Positions 31,280 through 44,550 of a DNA stretch of 64,000 bases are shown piece by piece. Source of the DNA: Zea mays. Its lineage: Eukaryota > Streptophyta > Magnoliopsida > Poales > Poaceae. A program made the position numbers and the translations under genes. The number at the start of each line of letters is the position of its first letter. Position 1 is the stretch's first letter. The stretch covers positions 130,292,990-130,356,989 of the forward strand of contig NC_050101.1 in the NCBI RefSeq assembly GCF_902167145.1, read 5' to 3'. A model generated the notes under the pieces. It did not search any database. It was not told where the DNA came from and saw only the letters and a list, made by a program, of their open reading frames with translations.

Positions 31280-33626
31280 ATGGATCCTAAGGGGAAGGGA
31301 ATTGTGATCAACGACAAGGAGAAGGAGTCCTTCGTCAACGAGCCAAGGGATGACAAGTCCAACGACTCGGGCTCGGGCCACAGGCGCAAAGATGGGAAGA
31401 AGAAGAAGACAAGGCGCATCAAGGAGATCATCTACTACGACGATAGTGATGAATCTACTTCTTCCCAAAAGGATGGTGACAACGACTACAAAAAGACGGT
31501 CAATTCGAACTTTTCATTTGATTATTCTCGTATTCAACATAGTTCGAATTCGCATTTGCTTTCCATTCCTCTTGGCAAACCCCCACACTTTGATGGGGAG
31601 GACTACGGATTTTGGAGTCACAAAATGCGTAGTCACTTATTCTCTCTCCATCCAAGCATATGGGAGATTGTGGAGAATGGAATGAAATTTGATAGCTCGG
31701 ACAGTCCTATGCTTATAAATGAACAAATTTATAGAAATGCACAAGCTACTACTGTTCTCTTAGCATCTTTGTGCAGGGAAGAGTACAATAAGGTGAGCGG
31801 CTTGGACAATGCCAAGCAGATATGGGACACCCTCAAGATCTCTCACGAGGGGAACGACATCACCATGCTCACCAAGATGGAGTTGGTGGAGGGCGAGCTT
31901 GGACGATTCGCCATGATAAGGGGAGAGGAGCCAACTCAAACTTACAACCGGCTCAAGACCCTTATCAACAAAATAAGGAGCTACGGAAGCACGCGTTGGA
32001 CGGACCACGACGTCGTCCGCCTACTACTCAGGTCCTTTACCGTTCTTGATCCTCATCTCGTGAACAAAATTCGTGAGCGGGCGAATGATGATCAAGGAGG
32101 CAAGGTATGTCGATGACGCGTTGAACGGTCCAATCCACGAGCCTCAACCCATTGCTCTCAAGGCATCGAGAAGCAAGGAGGCACTACCAAGCAAGGTGGC
32201 GCAAATTGAGGCGGCCGGGCTTAATGATGAAGAAATGGCTCTCATCATTAAGCGCTTCAAGACGACGTTAAGGGGTCGCAAGGAGCATCCCAACAAGACC
32301 AAGACGAAGGGGAAGCGCTCATGCTTCAAGTGTGGTAAGATTGGTCACTTTATCGCTAATTGTCCCGATAATGATAGTGACCAGGAAAAGAAGAGTGGAA
32401 AATGGGAAAAGAAGAAGAATTACAAGAAGGCAAAGGGCGAGGCTCATATTGGAAAGGAGTGGGATTCGGATTGCTCCTCGTCTGACTCCGACAACGAAGG
32501 ACTCGCCGCCACCGCCTTCAACAAGTCATCCCTCTTTCCCAACGAGCATCACACTTGCCTCATGGCAAGGGAAAAGAAGGTAATCACTCGTAATGCTAAT
32601 ACTTATGATTCTTCTAGTGATGATGAATCTAGTGAGGATGAAGTAGATTATTCATGTTTATTCAAGGGCTTAGATAGATCTAAGATAGACAAAATTAATG
32701 AATTAATTGATGCCTTGAATGAAAAGAATATACTTTTAGAAAAGCAAGAGGATTTGTTGTATGAAGAACATGATAAGTTTGTAGAGGCTCAAAAATCCCT
32801 TGCATTAGAAATTAAGAGGAATGAAATGCTTGCTTGTGAAGTGTCATCATGCCATGATTCTATTTCTAACTTAAAGAGCATAAATGATGATTTAAATGCT
32901 AAACTAGTAGAAGCAAATAAATCCAACTCTTGTGGTGAAACTGTTGTTATTTGCAATAGATGTAAAGACTTTGATATTGATGCTTGTAGTGAACACATAG
33001 CTTCTATTGCAAAGTTAAATAATGAAGTGGCTAGTCTTAATGCCCAACTTAAGACTAGCAAAAGTGAATTTGATAAACTAAAATTTGCAAGGGATGCCTA
33101 CACTATTGGTAGACACCCCTCAATTAAGGATGGACTTGGCTTCAAGAGGGAAGTCAAGAACTTAACAAGCCATAAGACTCCCATTCCCACTAAGGAGAAA
33201 GGGAAGGCTCCTATGGCTACTAGTGCTAAAAAGAACCATGCCTTTTTATATCATGATAGGAGATATTCTAGAAATGCTTTTAAAGGTCATGATGTTTTTG
33301 GTTCACATGCTTATGACTCTTATGCTATGACTGCTTCTAGTTCTCATGTTATGCCTGGTAGAAATGTGCTTAGAAGAAATGTTGTTCATCAAATGCCTAG
33401 GAGAAATGTTGCTCATAATGCTCCTAGGAAAGTAGTAAATGAATCTTCTACAATTTATTGTGCTTTAAATGCTTCCTTTGCTATTTATAGAAAGGATAAG
33501 AAAATTGTTGCTAGGAAGTTAGGGGCAAAATGCAAGGGAGACAAAACTTGCATTTGGGTCCCTAAGGATATTTGCACTAACCTTGTAGGACCCAACATGA
33601 GTTGGGTACCTAAGTCCCAAGCCTAA
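31280..33626 (+). pseudogene. gag: gag of element E, frameshifted by a small deletion
   Basis: It starts MDPKGKGIVINDKEKESF at ATG 31280. A charged N-terminus is followed by the Gag core (GKPPHFDGEDYGFWSHKM; NRLKTLINKIRSYGSTRW). Near 32070 the frame changes: the first phase ends at TGA 32114-32116 while the second, overlapping phase carries on with RYVDDALNGPIHEPQPIALK. A segment of roughly 18 codons present in the Gag of A is missing at this point, and GTGAG occurs at the junction. Then come a zinc knuckle CFKCGKIGHFIANC (about 32322-32363), a long Lys/Asn/Glu coiled-coil region, and the stop TAA 33624-33626. Confidence 0.88.
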
Positions 33627-36600
33627 ATTTGCCTTGCAGGTTTATGCATCCGGGGGTTCAAGCTGGATTATAGACAGCGGATGCACAAACCATATGACGG
33701 GGGAGAAGAAGATGTTCACCTCCTACGTCAAGAATAAGGATTCCCAAGATTCAATTATATTCGGTGATGGGAATCAAGGCAAGGTAAAAGGGCTAGGTAA
33801 AATTGCAATTTCTAATGAGCACTCTATATCTAATGTGTTTTTAGTAGAGTCTCTTGGTTATAATTTGCTATCTGTTAGTCAATTATGCTACATGGGGTAT
33901 AACTGTCTATTTACAAATGTAGATGTGTCTGTCTTTAAAAGAAGTGATGGTTCACTAGCTTTTAAGGGTGTATTAGACGGCAAACTTTATTTAGTTGATT
34001 TTGCAAAAGAAGAGGCCGGTCTAGATGCATGCTTAATAGCTAAGACTAGCATGGGCTGGCTGTGGCATCGCCGCTTAGCACATGTGGGGATGAAGAACCT
34101 TCACAAGCTTCTAAAGGGAGAACACGTGATAGGTCTAACTAATGTTCAATTCGAAAAAGATAGACCTTGTGCAGCTTGTCAAGCAGGGAAACAGGTGGGA
34201 GGCTCTCATCACACCAAAAATGTGATGACGACATCAAGACCCTTGGAGATGCTGCATATGGACCTTTTTGGACCCGTCGCCTATCTGAGCATAGGAGGAA
34301 GTAAGTATGGTTTAGTTATTGTTGATGACTTTTCCCGCTTCACTTGGGTGTTCTTTTTGCAGGAAAAGTCCGAAACCCAAGGGACCCTCAAACACTTCCT
34401 CAGGAGAGCTCAAAATGAGTTTGAGCTCAAAGTGAAGAAGATAAGGAGCGACAACGGGTCCGAGTTCAAGAATCTTCAAGTGGAGGAATTCCTTGAAGAA
34501 GAAGGGATCAAGCATGAGTTCTCCGCTCCCTACACACCACAGCAAAATGGTGTGGTAGAGAGGAAGAACAGGACGCTCATCGACATGGCGAGGACGATGC
34601 TAGGAGAGTTCAAGACCCCCGAGTACTTTTGGACGGAAGCCGTAAACACAGCTTGCCACGCCATCAACAGGGTCTACCTTCATCGCCTCCTCAAGAAGAC
34701 GTCGTATGAGCTACTAACCGGTAACAAACCCAATGTATCTTACTTTCGTGTATTTGGGAGCAAGTGCTACATTCTAGTGAAGAAGGGTAGAAATTCTAAG
34801 TTTGCTCCCAAAGCTGTAGAAGGGTTTTTATTAGGTTATGACTCAAATACAAAGGCGTATAGAGTCTTCAACAAATCATCGGGTTTGGTTGAAGTCTCTA
34901 GCGACGTTGTATTTGATGAGACTAATGGCTCTCCAAGAGAGCAAGTTGTTGATTGTGATGATGTAGATGAAGAAGATGTTCCGACGGCCGCTATACGAAC
35001 CATGGCGATTGGAGAAGTACGGCCACATGAACAAGATGAACGAGATCAACCTTCTTCCTCGACCATGGTGCTACCCCCAACTCAAGACGATGAACAGGTT
35101 CATCAACAGGAGGCGTGTGATCAAGGGGGAGCACAAGATGATCATGTGATGGAGGAAGAAGTGCAACCGGCACCTCCAACCCAAGTTCGAGCTATGATTC
35201 AAAGGGATCATCCCGTCGACCAAATTCTGGGTGACATCAGCAAGGGAGTAACTACTCGTTCTCGATTAGTTAATTTTTGTGAGCATTACTCTTTTGTCTC
35301 TTCTATTGAGCCTTTCAGGGTAGAGGAGGCCTTGCTAGATCCGGACTGGGTGTTGGCCATGCAGGAGGAGCTCAACAACTTCAAGAGAAATGAAGTTTGG
35401 ACGCTGGTGCCTCGTCCGAAGCAAAATGTTGTGGGAACCAAGTGGGTGTTCCGCAACAAACAGGACGAGCACGGGGTGGTGACGAGGAACAAGGCTCGAC
35501 TTGTGGCAAAAGGTTATGCCCAAGTCGCAGGTTTGGACTTTGAGGAGACTTTTGCTCCTGTGGCTAGGCTAGAGTCAATTCGTATCTTGCTAGCATATGC
35601 CGCTCACCACTCTTTCAGGTTGTACCAAATGGATGTGAAGAGCGCTTTCCTCAACGGGCCAATCAAGGAGGAGGTGTACGTGGAGCAACCCCCTGGCTTC
35701 GAGGATGAACGGTACCCCGACCACGTGTGTAAGCTCTCTAAGGCGCTCTATGGACTTAAGCAAGCCCCAAGAGCATGGTATGAATGCCTTAGAGATTTCT
35801 TAATTGCTAATGCTTTCAAGGTTGGGAAAGCCGATCCAACTCTTTTCACTAAGACATGTGATGGTGATTTGTTCGTGTGCCAAATTTATGTCGATGACAT
35901 AATATTTGGTTCTACTAACCAAAAGTCTTGTGAAGAGTTTAGCAGGGTGATGACGCAAAAATTCGAGATGTCGATGATGGGCGAGTTGAACTACTTCCTT
36001 GGGTTCCAAGTGAAGCAACTCAAGGACGGCACCTTCATCTCCCAAACGAAGTACACGCTAGATCTGCTAAAGCGGTTTGGGATGAAGGACGCCAAGCCCG
36101 CAAAGACTCCGATAGGGACCGACGGACACACCGACCTCAACAAAGGAGGTAAGTCCGTTGATCAAAAAGCATACCGGTCAATGATAGGTTCTTTGCTTTA
36201 CTTATGTGCTAGTAGACCGGATATTATGCTTAGCGTATGCATGTGTGCTAGATTTCAATCCGATCCTAAGGAGTGTCACTTAGTGGCGGTGAAGCGGATT
36301 CTTAGATATTTAGTTGCTACGCCTTGCTTCGGGCTCTGGTATCCAAAGGGGTCTACCTTTGACTTAGTTGGATACTCAGACTCCGACTATGCTGGATGTA
36401 AGGTCGATAGGAAGAGTACATCGGGGACGTGCCAATTCTTAGGAAGGTCCCTGGTGTCATGGAATTCTAAGAAACAAACTTCCGTTGCCCTATCCACCGC
36501 TGAGGCCGAGTACGTTGCCGCAGGACAGTGTTGCGCGCAACTACTTTGGATGAGGCAAACCCTCAGGGACTTTGGCTACAATCTGAGCAAAGTCCCACTC

Positions 36601-36840
36601 CTATGTGATAATGAAAGTGCTATCCGCATGGCGGAGAATCCTGTTGAGCACAGCCGCACAAAGCACATAGACATCCGGCATCACTTTTTGAGAGACCACC
36701 AGCAAAAGGGAGATATCGAAGTGTTTCATGTTAGCACCGAGAACCAGCTAGCCGATATCTTCACCAAGCCTCTAGATGAGAAGACCTTTTGCAGGTTGCG
36801 TAGTGAGCTAAATGTCTTAGATTCGCGGAACCTGGATTGA
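33601..36840 (+). CDS. pol: pol of element E (protease-integrase-RT-RNase H), uninterrupted
   Basis: The phase is open from 33601, overlaps the end of gag by about 25 bases in a different phase, and runs to TGA 36838-36840. In order: protease [13 protein letters not shown] (about 33658), GAG-pre-integrase [11 protein letters not shown], integrase ([25 protein letters not shown]; about 34250-34580), reverse transcriptase ([22 protein letters not shown] at about 35886-35915), and RNase H ([38 protein letters not shown]). All catalytic motifs I can recognise are present, and the length is normal for the family. No ATG is needed if it is made as Gag-Pol by frameshifting or splicing. It is the only intact polyprotein frame in the window. 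Confidence 0.92.
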   Translation, partial: VGYLSPKPKFALQVYASGGSSWIIDSGCTNHMTGEKKMFTSYVKNKDSQDSIIFGDGNQGKVKGLGKIAISNEHSISNVFLVESLGYNLLSVSQLCYMGYNCLFTNVDVSVFKRSDGSLAFKGVLDGKLYLVDFAKEEAGLDACLIAKTSMGWLWHRRLAHVGMKNLHKLLKGEHVIGLTNVQFEKDRPCAACQAGKQVGGSHHTKNVMTTSRPLEMLHMDLFGPVAYLSIGGSKYGLVIVDDFSRFTWVFFLQEKSETQGTLKHFLRRAQNEFELKVKKIRSDNGSEFKNLQVEEFLEEEGIKHEFSAPYTPQQNGVVERKNRTLIDMARTMLGEFKTPEYFWTEAVNTACHAINRVYLHRLLKKTSYELLTGNKPNVSYFRVFGSKCYILVKKGRNSKFAPKAVEGFLLGYDSNTKAYRVFNKSSGLVEVSSDVVFDETNGSPREQVVDCDDVDEEDVPTAAIRTMAIGEVRPHEQDERDQPSSSTMVLPPTQDDEQVHQQEACDQGGAQDDHVMEEEVQPAPPTQVRAMIQRDHPVDQILGDISKGVTTRSRLVNFCEHYSFVSSIEPFRVEEALLDPDWVLAMQEELNNFKRNEVWTLVPRPKQNVVGTKWVFRNKQDEHGVVTRNKARLVAKGYAQVAGLDFEETFAPVARLESIRILLAYAAHHSFRLYQMDVKSAFLNGPIKEEVYVEQPPGFEDERYPDHVCKLSKALYGLKQAPRAWYECLRDFLIANAFKVGKADPTLFTKTCDGDLFVCQIYVDDIIFGSTNQKSCEEFSRVMTQKFEMSMMGELNYFLGFQVKQLKDGTFISQTKYTLDLLKRFGMKDAKPAKTPIGTDGHTDLNKGGKSVDQKAYRSMIGSLLYLCASRPDIMLSVCMCARFQSDPKECHLVAVKRILRYLVATPCFGLWYPKGSTFDLVGYSDSDYAGCKVDRKSTSGTCQFLGRSLVSWNSKKQTSVALSTAEAEYVAAGQCCAQLLWMRQTLRDFGYNLSKVPLLCDNESAIRMAENPVEHSRTKHIDIRHHFLRDHQQKGDIEVFHVSTENQLADIFTKPLDEKTFCRLRSELNVLDSRNLD

Positions 36841-37661
36841 ATTGTAGCATACATGTATTTATGCTTTTGATCATGTTCCTTTTTGCATTTTGTTGCTTAT
36901 TATGGTGCTCAAGTTGTACAAACACTCCCTGGACCTCACAAGTCCGTTGCAAAGTGTTGCACATGTTTAGGGGGAGATGTGTTACAACTTGACCCTTTGA
37001 GACTAACCATGTGTTTGAGTTTGATGATTTAGTCTCAAAGGAGGGTTGAAAGGAAAAAGGTGGACTTGGACCATGAAAGACTTCCACTGCACTCCGATGA
37101 GAGGGTAACTAATTCCAAGTTCATCTCATGAACTCTTATTGCCATTTGCTCTTAATTGAAGATTTTGGTGAGGCAATGGGGTTGTTAGGCCAAAATTGAT
37201 CCCGTTTTGGTGCTTGATGCCAAAGGGGGAGAAAATAAAGGCCAAAGTGATAAATGGATCAGCTACCACTTGAGAGATTTTGAAAATAGTAGAATAGTAG
37301 AATAGAGTTTTTGTAGTAGAATAGAGTTTTTGTTTTGTCAAAAGCTTTTGTCTCTTATTGTCTCTATTGTCAAAAGTTGGTTTCTTGTGGGGAGAAGTAT
37401 TGATTATGGGATTTAGGGGGAGTTTTTGAAATCTTTGATCAATCTCGTTTGGAATGACTCTCTTTATGCCTCAACATGTGTGGTTGACATAGAAATAGAG
37501 ATTTGAGTTTGATTTGCAAAAACAAACCAAGTGGTGGCAAAGGATGATCCATATATGCCAAAATTGAATCAAAACCAATTTGAGTTTTTATTTGAAGTGA
37601 TTTTGCACTTGTCCTAGTTGCTTTATGTTGTGTTGGCATAAATCACCAAAAAGGGGGAGAT
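36841..37661 (+). other. 3' untranslated region of E with multiple polypurine tracts
   Basis: About 820 bp with no credible gene or env-like frame. AGGGGGAG-type tracts lie near 36969, 37223 and 37415, and the functional one, AAAAAGGGGGAGAT, directly before the 3' LTR (37648-37661). Confidence 0.8.
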
Positions 37662-38939
37662 TGAAAGGGAAATGTGCCCTTGGGCCATTTCTAAGTATTT
37701 TGGTGATTGAGTGCAAACACAAGTGCTTAATTGTGAGAATATGCCCATGGTTGAACAAAGTGCAAATCACAAGTAAAGGTATGTTTCTAAGCCTTAGTAC
37801 ATTGGTTTTGTGTACTAATATCTTGTCTAAGTGTTAGAAACAGAAAGAAGAAGAGAAGAGAAGACTTGGCTGTGTACAGCCAAGGGGCTGTTTCGGTCTG
37901 GGGCACCGGACTGTCCGGTGGTGCACCGGACAGTGTCCGGTGGTGCACCGGACAGTGTCCGGTGCGCCAGGCTGCCTCGGCCGAAGAGGCCGCTCTCGGG
38001 TTTTTCTCCGGCGACTTCGGCTAAAATTCACCGGACTGTCCGGTGTGCACCGGACTGTCCGGTGAGCCAACGGTCGGCCGGGCCAACGGTCGGCCGCGCG
38101 ATCGGCGCGCGACACGTGGCCGAGCCAACGGTCGGAAGGAAGCACCGGACTGTCCGGTGTGCACCGGACTGTCCGGTGCGCCAGATCTGCAACGGTCGGC
38201 AACGGTCGGCTGCGCCTATTAAGGAAACAAATCGGGCACCGGACAGTGTCCGGTGTGCACCGGACTGTCCGGTGCGCCCGACGACAGAAGGCAGGAATGG
38301 CCTTCCAGATTTGTTCTCAACGGCTCCTAGCTGCCTTTGGGCTATAAAAGGGACCCCTAGGCGCATGGAGGAGGACACCAAGCATTCCTACAACCTTTCT
38401 AAGCACCAAGACATTGATCTAGCGCATTCGATTCATTGTGATAGCATATAGAGCTCTTGTGGAGTTGTGTACTCTTTGAGTTGTGTTGCGAGCTCTTATT
38501 GCTGCTTGTGTGCGTGTTGCTCTGATCTTTTGAAGTCTTGTGTGCGTTGCTCATTCCCTCCCTTGCTCCGTGATTCTCTGTGAACATCTTTTGTAAGGGC
38601 GAGAGGCTCCAAATTGTGGAGATTCCTCGCAAGCGGGATTGAGAAAAGAAAAGCAAGAACACCGTGGTATTCAAGTTGATCATTGGATCACTTGAGAGGA
38701 GTTGAGTGCAACTCTCGTCCGTTGGGACGCCACAACGTGGAAGTAGGCAAGTTTTGTACTTGGCCGAACCACGGGATAACCACCGTGTCATCTCTGTGAT
38801 TGATTTCTTGTGGTTATTGTGTTTTTGACTCCTCTCTAGCCACTTGGTCATAATTGTGCTAACACTTAACAAGTTTTTGTGGTTTAAGTTTTGAAGTTAT
38901 TCAGGATCACCTATTCACCCCCCCCTCTAGGTGCTCTCA
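37662..38939 (+). repeat. 3' LTR of element E
   Basis: 1,278 bp. Compared with the 5' LTR it has one extra 22-bp palindrome unit (about 37921-37965) and a C run shorter by 8, which together explain the 14-bp length difference. It is otherwise nearly identical and is followed by the target duplication CTTGG. Confidence 0.93.
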
Positions 38940-39758
38940 CTTGGGACCCAAGTAATTTGAAGCTCAGCATACCATCCCCAAACAGATGGTCAGACAGAAA
39001 GGGTGAATCAGATTCTGGAAGACATGTTGCGAGCATGTGCACTACACTACGGGAAGGATTGGGACAAGTGTCTTTCTTTGGCAGAGTTTTCTTACAATAA
39101 CAGCTATCAGTCCAGTCTGAAGATGGCACCTTTTGAAGCCTTATATGGGAGAAGGTGTAGGACCCCACTGAATTGGTCTCAAGCAGGAGAGAGGGAAATT
39201 TTTGGGCCAGACTTGGTACTTGAGGCAGAGGCAAAGGTCAGGGTTATTACCAAGAACTTAGAAGCTGCTCAGGCCAGGCAAAAGAGCTATCATGACAAGA
39301 GGCGGAAGCCTCTAAAGTTTGAGGTGGGAGATCATGTTTATCTTAAGGTGTCACCCACCAAGGGTGTCCAGAGATTCGGGATCAAGGGCAAGTTAGCTCC
39401 TCGCTACATTGGACCCTATGAGATCAAAGCAAGTTGTGGACCTGTAGCCTATCAATTGGAATTGCCACCTTACATGTCAGCAGTTCACAATGTGTTCCAT
39501 GTATCTCAGCTGCGGAAATGTGTTCGCCTACCCACTGAAGTGCTGCTAGAACCAGATATTGAGATAGAACCAGACTTGTCCTACCAAGAGTACCCTGTCA
39601 AGGTATTAGATCAAAAGGAGAGATCAACTCGAGCAAAATCAGTCAGAATGTACAAGGTTCAGTGGAGTCACCATTCAGCAGAAGAAGCTACATGGGAGAC
39701 TGAGGATTTTCTGCGCTCTCGTTTCCCCGACTTTCTACCCAAAGGAGTCGGTACGTAA
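38940..39758 (+). pseudogene. pol: pol of element B, second part (end of integrase, chromodomain)
   Basis: It continues the integrase from 29965 in the same phase, because E plus its duplication is 8,979 bp, a multiple of three. An in-frame TGA lies at 38958-38960, just before SSAYHP-type sequence and QTDGQTERVNQILEDMLRAC, then SFNN-type core YNNSYQSSLKMAPFEALYGR, the GPY/F module (LAPRYIGPYEIKASCGPVAY), and a chromodomain-like end (VQWSHHSAEEATWETEDF) to TAA 39756-39758. The last part resembles the same region of C, indicating related families. Confidence 0.88.
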
Positions 39759-40008
39759 CCCCAAAACCCCACCCCCACCTGCCCTTTGAATTCAATTATA
39801 AGAAAAACTTAGATAACAAGGATAGTCTAAGTTGTGGATTTAACTTAAGAAGGGCTTCCTTCTGAAGTTGCAAAGAGAATGACATTCGAAGAGCAGTTAA
39901 CAGGAGAAACTCGAGTATAAAGAAAGAATAGCACCAACACACCTTCAAGCACCCTCCAAGGGACTCTACCTAAAATCTCGGGACGCGATTCCTTTAAGGG
40001 GGGAGGGC
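39759..40008 (+). other. 3' untranslated region and polypurine tract of B
   Basis: 250 bp with no ORF. TTTAAGGGGGGAGGGC at 39993-40008 directly precedes the 3' LTR. Confidence 0.8.
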
Positions 40009-43000
40009 TGTAACACCCCAGGTGTTATCATGGCTAGAGCACACCTTGGCACTAAAGACTATGATCACATGTGAAAGAACTTAAGGAGCAAAGGTATGAG
40101 GGCTTTGGAAACTAGGTTTTAACCAAGAGTTGTGAATGACCAAAGGCCTTACTCTAATTGTGTGCAACTATCACCTTGGATAAGAGGGGGGGGGGAAAGA
40201 ACCCTAGACCTCTCTTAAACCCTATCTCCCCAAAACCCTGGATAAGAGGGGAAAGAGAGTGAGCAAATGTACACAACATGGGTAATCTTTAACCAAACCT
40301 TAAGTAACCTTATAACCAGCAATTAGGGGAAGGAAATATTGCAAAAAGACCCCTGGAGAAACCCCAATTCAAATCTCCAAGTGGAGAGAGAGCTAGAGCT
40401 CTCTATTTCTCTCTAAGTTAAAAACTACACCTACACTAAAGATCAGTCGTGTTCACCTCGAAGCTGGCGCCAAATCCACCTATGTCCTATACCAAAAATG
40501 TGGTATACCACCCAAGGCACCCACTGGAAAAAGCTAAGCCCGAGACTTGGACGTTTGACATGCCTTGGCATGATTTTTGTCGCGAGGTGGGCAGTGTGAC
40601 ACACCCGATTTGGCGACCAGAGATCTCCCTACCTAGGCCATATCTGCCATGGCAGCTCACGGATGAGAGACAACCCTAGGTGCCAGGAAAAGACTCGCGC
40701 CGGATTTTTGCCAAGATTCGCACGTTTGCGACTTGGGTGAGCTGTGGAACACGGGCAGAATGAAAGCTCCACGTGTTCGACGCGCTCTATGTGCGCCAGA
40801 GCACGCCCGCGCGTGCCCCGCGTCGCGCCAACGGCCAGCCGGCGCCCTGTCCCGCGCCCGCGCCTATAAAGCCCACCCAGGCGTCGACTACACTCTTCCT
40901 CGCACCCTCAAGCCTCCCCGGAGCTCAGTTCACCGCCGTTTGCCCGTGCGCGGCGTGTCCGCGGTCACCCGAGCCACTGCCACCGTAGACCGGCCAGTCC
41001 AGCTTTCCCCAGCCCCATCCAACCCTCGGAGACGAGTGTGCACACATCAGTAAAGCTCCCCGAGCGAGGAATCGAAGCCTGCTTCGCCGGAGAGGCCAGT
41101 CCACGGTGGCCGGAGTTCTCAACCCCGCCGGAGTACGTGGACCGAGTAATCCACTCAACCATTTTCCGATTCCTTGTGCACACGGTCACTACGTTACCCC
41201 GTGAAGCTCACCGTGCCCTTAGATTGAACCAGATCGCCGTGGTTTGGCCGGTACACTCGCCGCCGACAAGAACACCCGCCTGCGCACGTGGACCGAGCGA
41301 TTCGGGCCATCCCCGCCGCCGAGCCGCACCTCGCTGTGACCGCCAGAACCTCCCCGAGCCAACCCTGCCCTTCGCCGAACCTATCTCGCCGCCGGTAAGC
41401 CACGCCACCCTTTTCTTTCCCACGGGTACTGTTTACATTGGGGGAAGGACCTCGGGGAAGAAGAAGGAAAGGTCAGGGGGCTTTTTAAACTGTCAGCGAC
41501 CCAGGGGAATAGTGGCGCAAGGGTAGAACTGCGAAGATTGATTTAGCTTTAACCCAGGGACCTCGGTGTAAACTGTTTTTCCAGGAAACTCTTATTAAAT
41601 CTGTTTTTAATATGAACAGAAGCTTTAAAAAATCATAACTTCTATTTAGTTCATCCAAATTTGGTCAAACCAATTTTGCCAGACTCTAATTAATGTGACC
41701 TACTTAAGAAAAATATAAAACCCCCTAGGTACTATAGAAAACTTTAAGGTTCTGATTTAATTATAGTTTTAGCCAAAAGCTCAATAATAGAAAGAAAAAT
41801 AGTTGTGCTATTTGACTAGGGTTAGAAAAATTTGGAGAAGTTTATATCTACCTACTGACCTGTTTAAAAATGTTAAACCTCTCTGTCCACTCCATTAAGT
41901 TAGTTTTTACCCCTTATTCCATAATATGCTTAAGGTTAAGAAAAATAGAAAAGGTGATTTAAATAATGAACCAGAGGGCACCCCTATTTTTGTTAGGGTA
42001 CTTATTCAATGTAGTTCACTGGAAAAATCTATCATACCCTGGTTTAGTATAAACTAAGTGGGATACCTTTTATTTAAATAAAACAAGGAAAACTTAGAAA
42101 AACCCTACAAAAATAACCCCAATGTGAAAACACCCCACCCTTGGGATAGTTAATGTTTTGTTATTAAGAACTTAGGAAAAATATGAAATCTGCTGTTTGA
42201 CATTTTTCAAATAACAATGTAGTAGAAAGTGCCTTTTTGACATTAAACTTTAGAAAATCATAACTAAATAACCACCCCTTAGCCTTCTGTGGTTTTTGGC
42301 ATAGAAGCCTATTATTACTGTTAGATGCCAACAAAAATAACCCTTAGGACAGACCCCACCTCTAATTAAGAGTTGTAGTACAAAGTGGCCCATTTACCCA
42401 ATTTTTATTCTTTTTGTCTTAAGCATAGCCTTTATATGTTGAGCCTCAAATTCTTAAAACACGCTAGAATAGCAAATGGCAACCCACTGTAATTTTTACA
42501 GAATTTTTGGAAAATATTAAACCACTGTCGTAGTTCAAACCTACACTAGAAACCATAAGGAGAAATTAAAGAAAGGAAAATGAATAATGGTAATTAGTGT
42601 CATCCTAAAACCCTTGTAATTTGTCCACTGAAATATATAAAGACAATACAAATCCACTATGTTATCCTCAATGAAAACCTAAGCCTAAAAGGTAATAAGC
42701 ATAACCCACTGGAAGCCCCGCATGGCTAAGAAACCCTAAGTTACTTCTTGACTTAGTTTCTTTTAGCATAATGTTATTAAATCCTGCATAATCATGACAT
42801 ACATGTTCATTGCATTTCGATAGACTGTAACCTTGCTGACGGAGAGTACATCCTCGTGCCGCAGCAAGGAGCTGCTCAGGAGGTAGCCCTGGACCTAGCA
42901 CCAGAGCCTGCACCAGAGGACCTGCCTGCCACTGCTTTGGAAGGCAAGCCCCGGTTTATGCATAACCTGTTATTTATGCTATTTTACTTCACTTAATGAT

Positions 43001-44342
43001 TGTAGGATTGATTGTGCACTTAGGTGTAGGATTTGTTTGAAACCCTAGTTGCATGATATCAGGAATCCTTTTGAGATGAATACTAGTATGATAGGTCGAG
43101 TAGTTGCTTTATTTAATTAGGATCTCGGTAGAAGACGAGTGATTTTTCTAGCACTCGCACGAGATCAGGTTTTGGTTGTACCCACCTTCATACTATTATG
43201 ATACTAGTGGTAGACAACAATCCATGGGGATTGGTTGTCTACGAGATGGAAAAATGGAATAAGGATTAACGTGCGGATACCTGTGTTAAGCGTTTGAACG
43301 TACTAAACACATACCGAGAAATATGGTAAATCGGTAAGCCTAGTACCTGAGTGAACCTGCCCGCAGACATATCCCCTCACGCGACCTGAGACGAGGTCTC
43401 CCATTCCGGTTATGGTGGGTACAAGTGCGGTCACTGCACGACGGCAGTCGGGGTCAGTGAGGCATTGTACGCCAAGGCGGTGAGCCCTGATCTGTTGCCA
43501 GGGAATCGATGGGGACGGTTAATGTGTGTGGGGACGGAGTGCCCCTACATGTCGTGTGTTTAGGTTTACCTTGCAAGGTTTAAAAACTCGATTCGAATCG
43601 TCTGCTTCTCGCAGCTAATGAGACTGCTTGATCCATTGTACTGCATTGAGTAACAAGTGGAAATATGATGAGTTGATATAAGATGTTGATTGCTAATAAT
43701 GCTTGCTACTATGTATGAGTAGATAGTACACTTTTAGCCTTAAGAGAGTCACACTTAAATTGACAAAGTTAAAACTTGACTTAGAAACTCAGCTAGTGCT
43801 TTTGGCAACCAAACCCCACAGCCAAACAGCTGCATGTCTAGAGGTAGAGGAGTAGACTCCTCACACCGGGTAAGTCTAGCTGAGTATTAGCATACTCAGC
43901 CTTGCTTGTGGCACAATTTTACAGGTTCTCTGGAGGACATGGTTGCTGGAGTGACTTGGCCGTCCATCTTGCCACCGGGCTGGACTGTCGAGTGGGACCC
44001 TACCTCGGCTGAGGAGGAGCATGAGGAGTGATGGGACAGGATTCCCCATCTCTCTGTTTATTTACCGTTAGTTTTATTCCGCTGCAATTCGAACAATGAT
44101 GACTACTTTTGCAAAACTCCGATGATGATGTAATAATTTAATACTCTTTCATGCATGGTTTTATGCTTTATTGTATTTGCTCTGTGACTCACCATCGAGT
44201 GAGATTGTGGAACTTGATCCTATCAGTGGCCGTGTCGGACTAGATCCGAGGGATTGACGGGTTATTCCCATTTAAGTGTGGTCCAGCCTCTGAGGCGGGA
44301 CTTAGGCACTTAAGTTGGAATAATTCGGGCAGTTCCGCCACA
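40009..44342 (+). repeat. 3' LTR of element B
   Basis: 4,334 bp with the same boundaries and internal signals as the 5' LTR: TATA at 40865-40871, exon-like block 42824-42943, hairpin 43879-43900, acceptor-like TTTTACAG ending 43924. It holds 200 bp (41601-41800) missing from the 5' LTR. It is followed by CCCGG (44343-44347), the right target copy. Confidence 0.92.
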
Positions 44343-44550
44343 CCCGGCGAGCCCCTCCCCGCCCACGTTCCGGTCGCGCCCTCGTCCGCGCGACCTTGCC
44401 CGAACCCGTACCTCGGCAGCCTCGCGCCACGCGTGCCTGCACGATTCGCGTGCCCTCGGCACATGTAGCGTGCTCTCGCGCGTACGACCGTAATCGTACT
44501 GCACTTAACCTCGTTTTAATCTACTTTAATCTGTTTAGTCGATGTGCTGC

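Larger units (their letters stand above)
29966..38939 (+). mobile_element. Ji-like Sirevirus (Ty1/copia) retrotransposon E, youngest insertion
   Basis: An 8,974-bp element with LTRs 29966-31229 and 37662-38939, a primer-binding site, gag, an uninterrupted 1,068-codon pol, polypurine tracts and perfect 5-bp target duplications (CTTGG). It lies inside the integrase gene of B. The LTRs differ mainly by one palindrome unit and the length of a C run, so it inserted recently. The only clear lesion is a small deletion in gag near 32070 that shifts the frame. Confidence 0.95.
20636..44342 (+). mobile_element. Chromodomain gypsy retrotransposon B, hosting element E
   Basis: LTRs at 20636-24766 and 40009-44342 (TGTAACACCCC...GCCACA), a tRNA-iMet-like primer-binding site, an accessory ORF, gag, pol with chromodomain, a polypurine tract at 39993-40008, and near-perfect target duplications (CCCAG/CCCGG). 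Removing E (8,974 bp) and its duplicated 5 bp leaves about 14.7 kb. gag-pol is one phase throughout, broken by four nonsense codons and a changed protease catalytic residue. It inserted into the GC-rich leader of C's 3' LTR. The LTRs are very similar apart from a 200-bp deletion in the 5' copy, so insertion is relatively recent. Confidence 0.93.

Noticed and set aside
29966..38944. E plus its duplication being a multiple of three, keeping the pol phase of B
   Set aside because: One in three insertions would do this by chance, and no readthrough of 9 kb is plausible.
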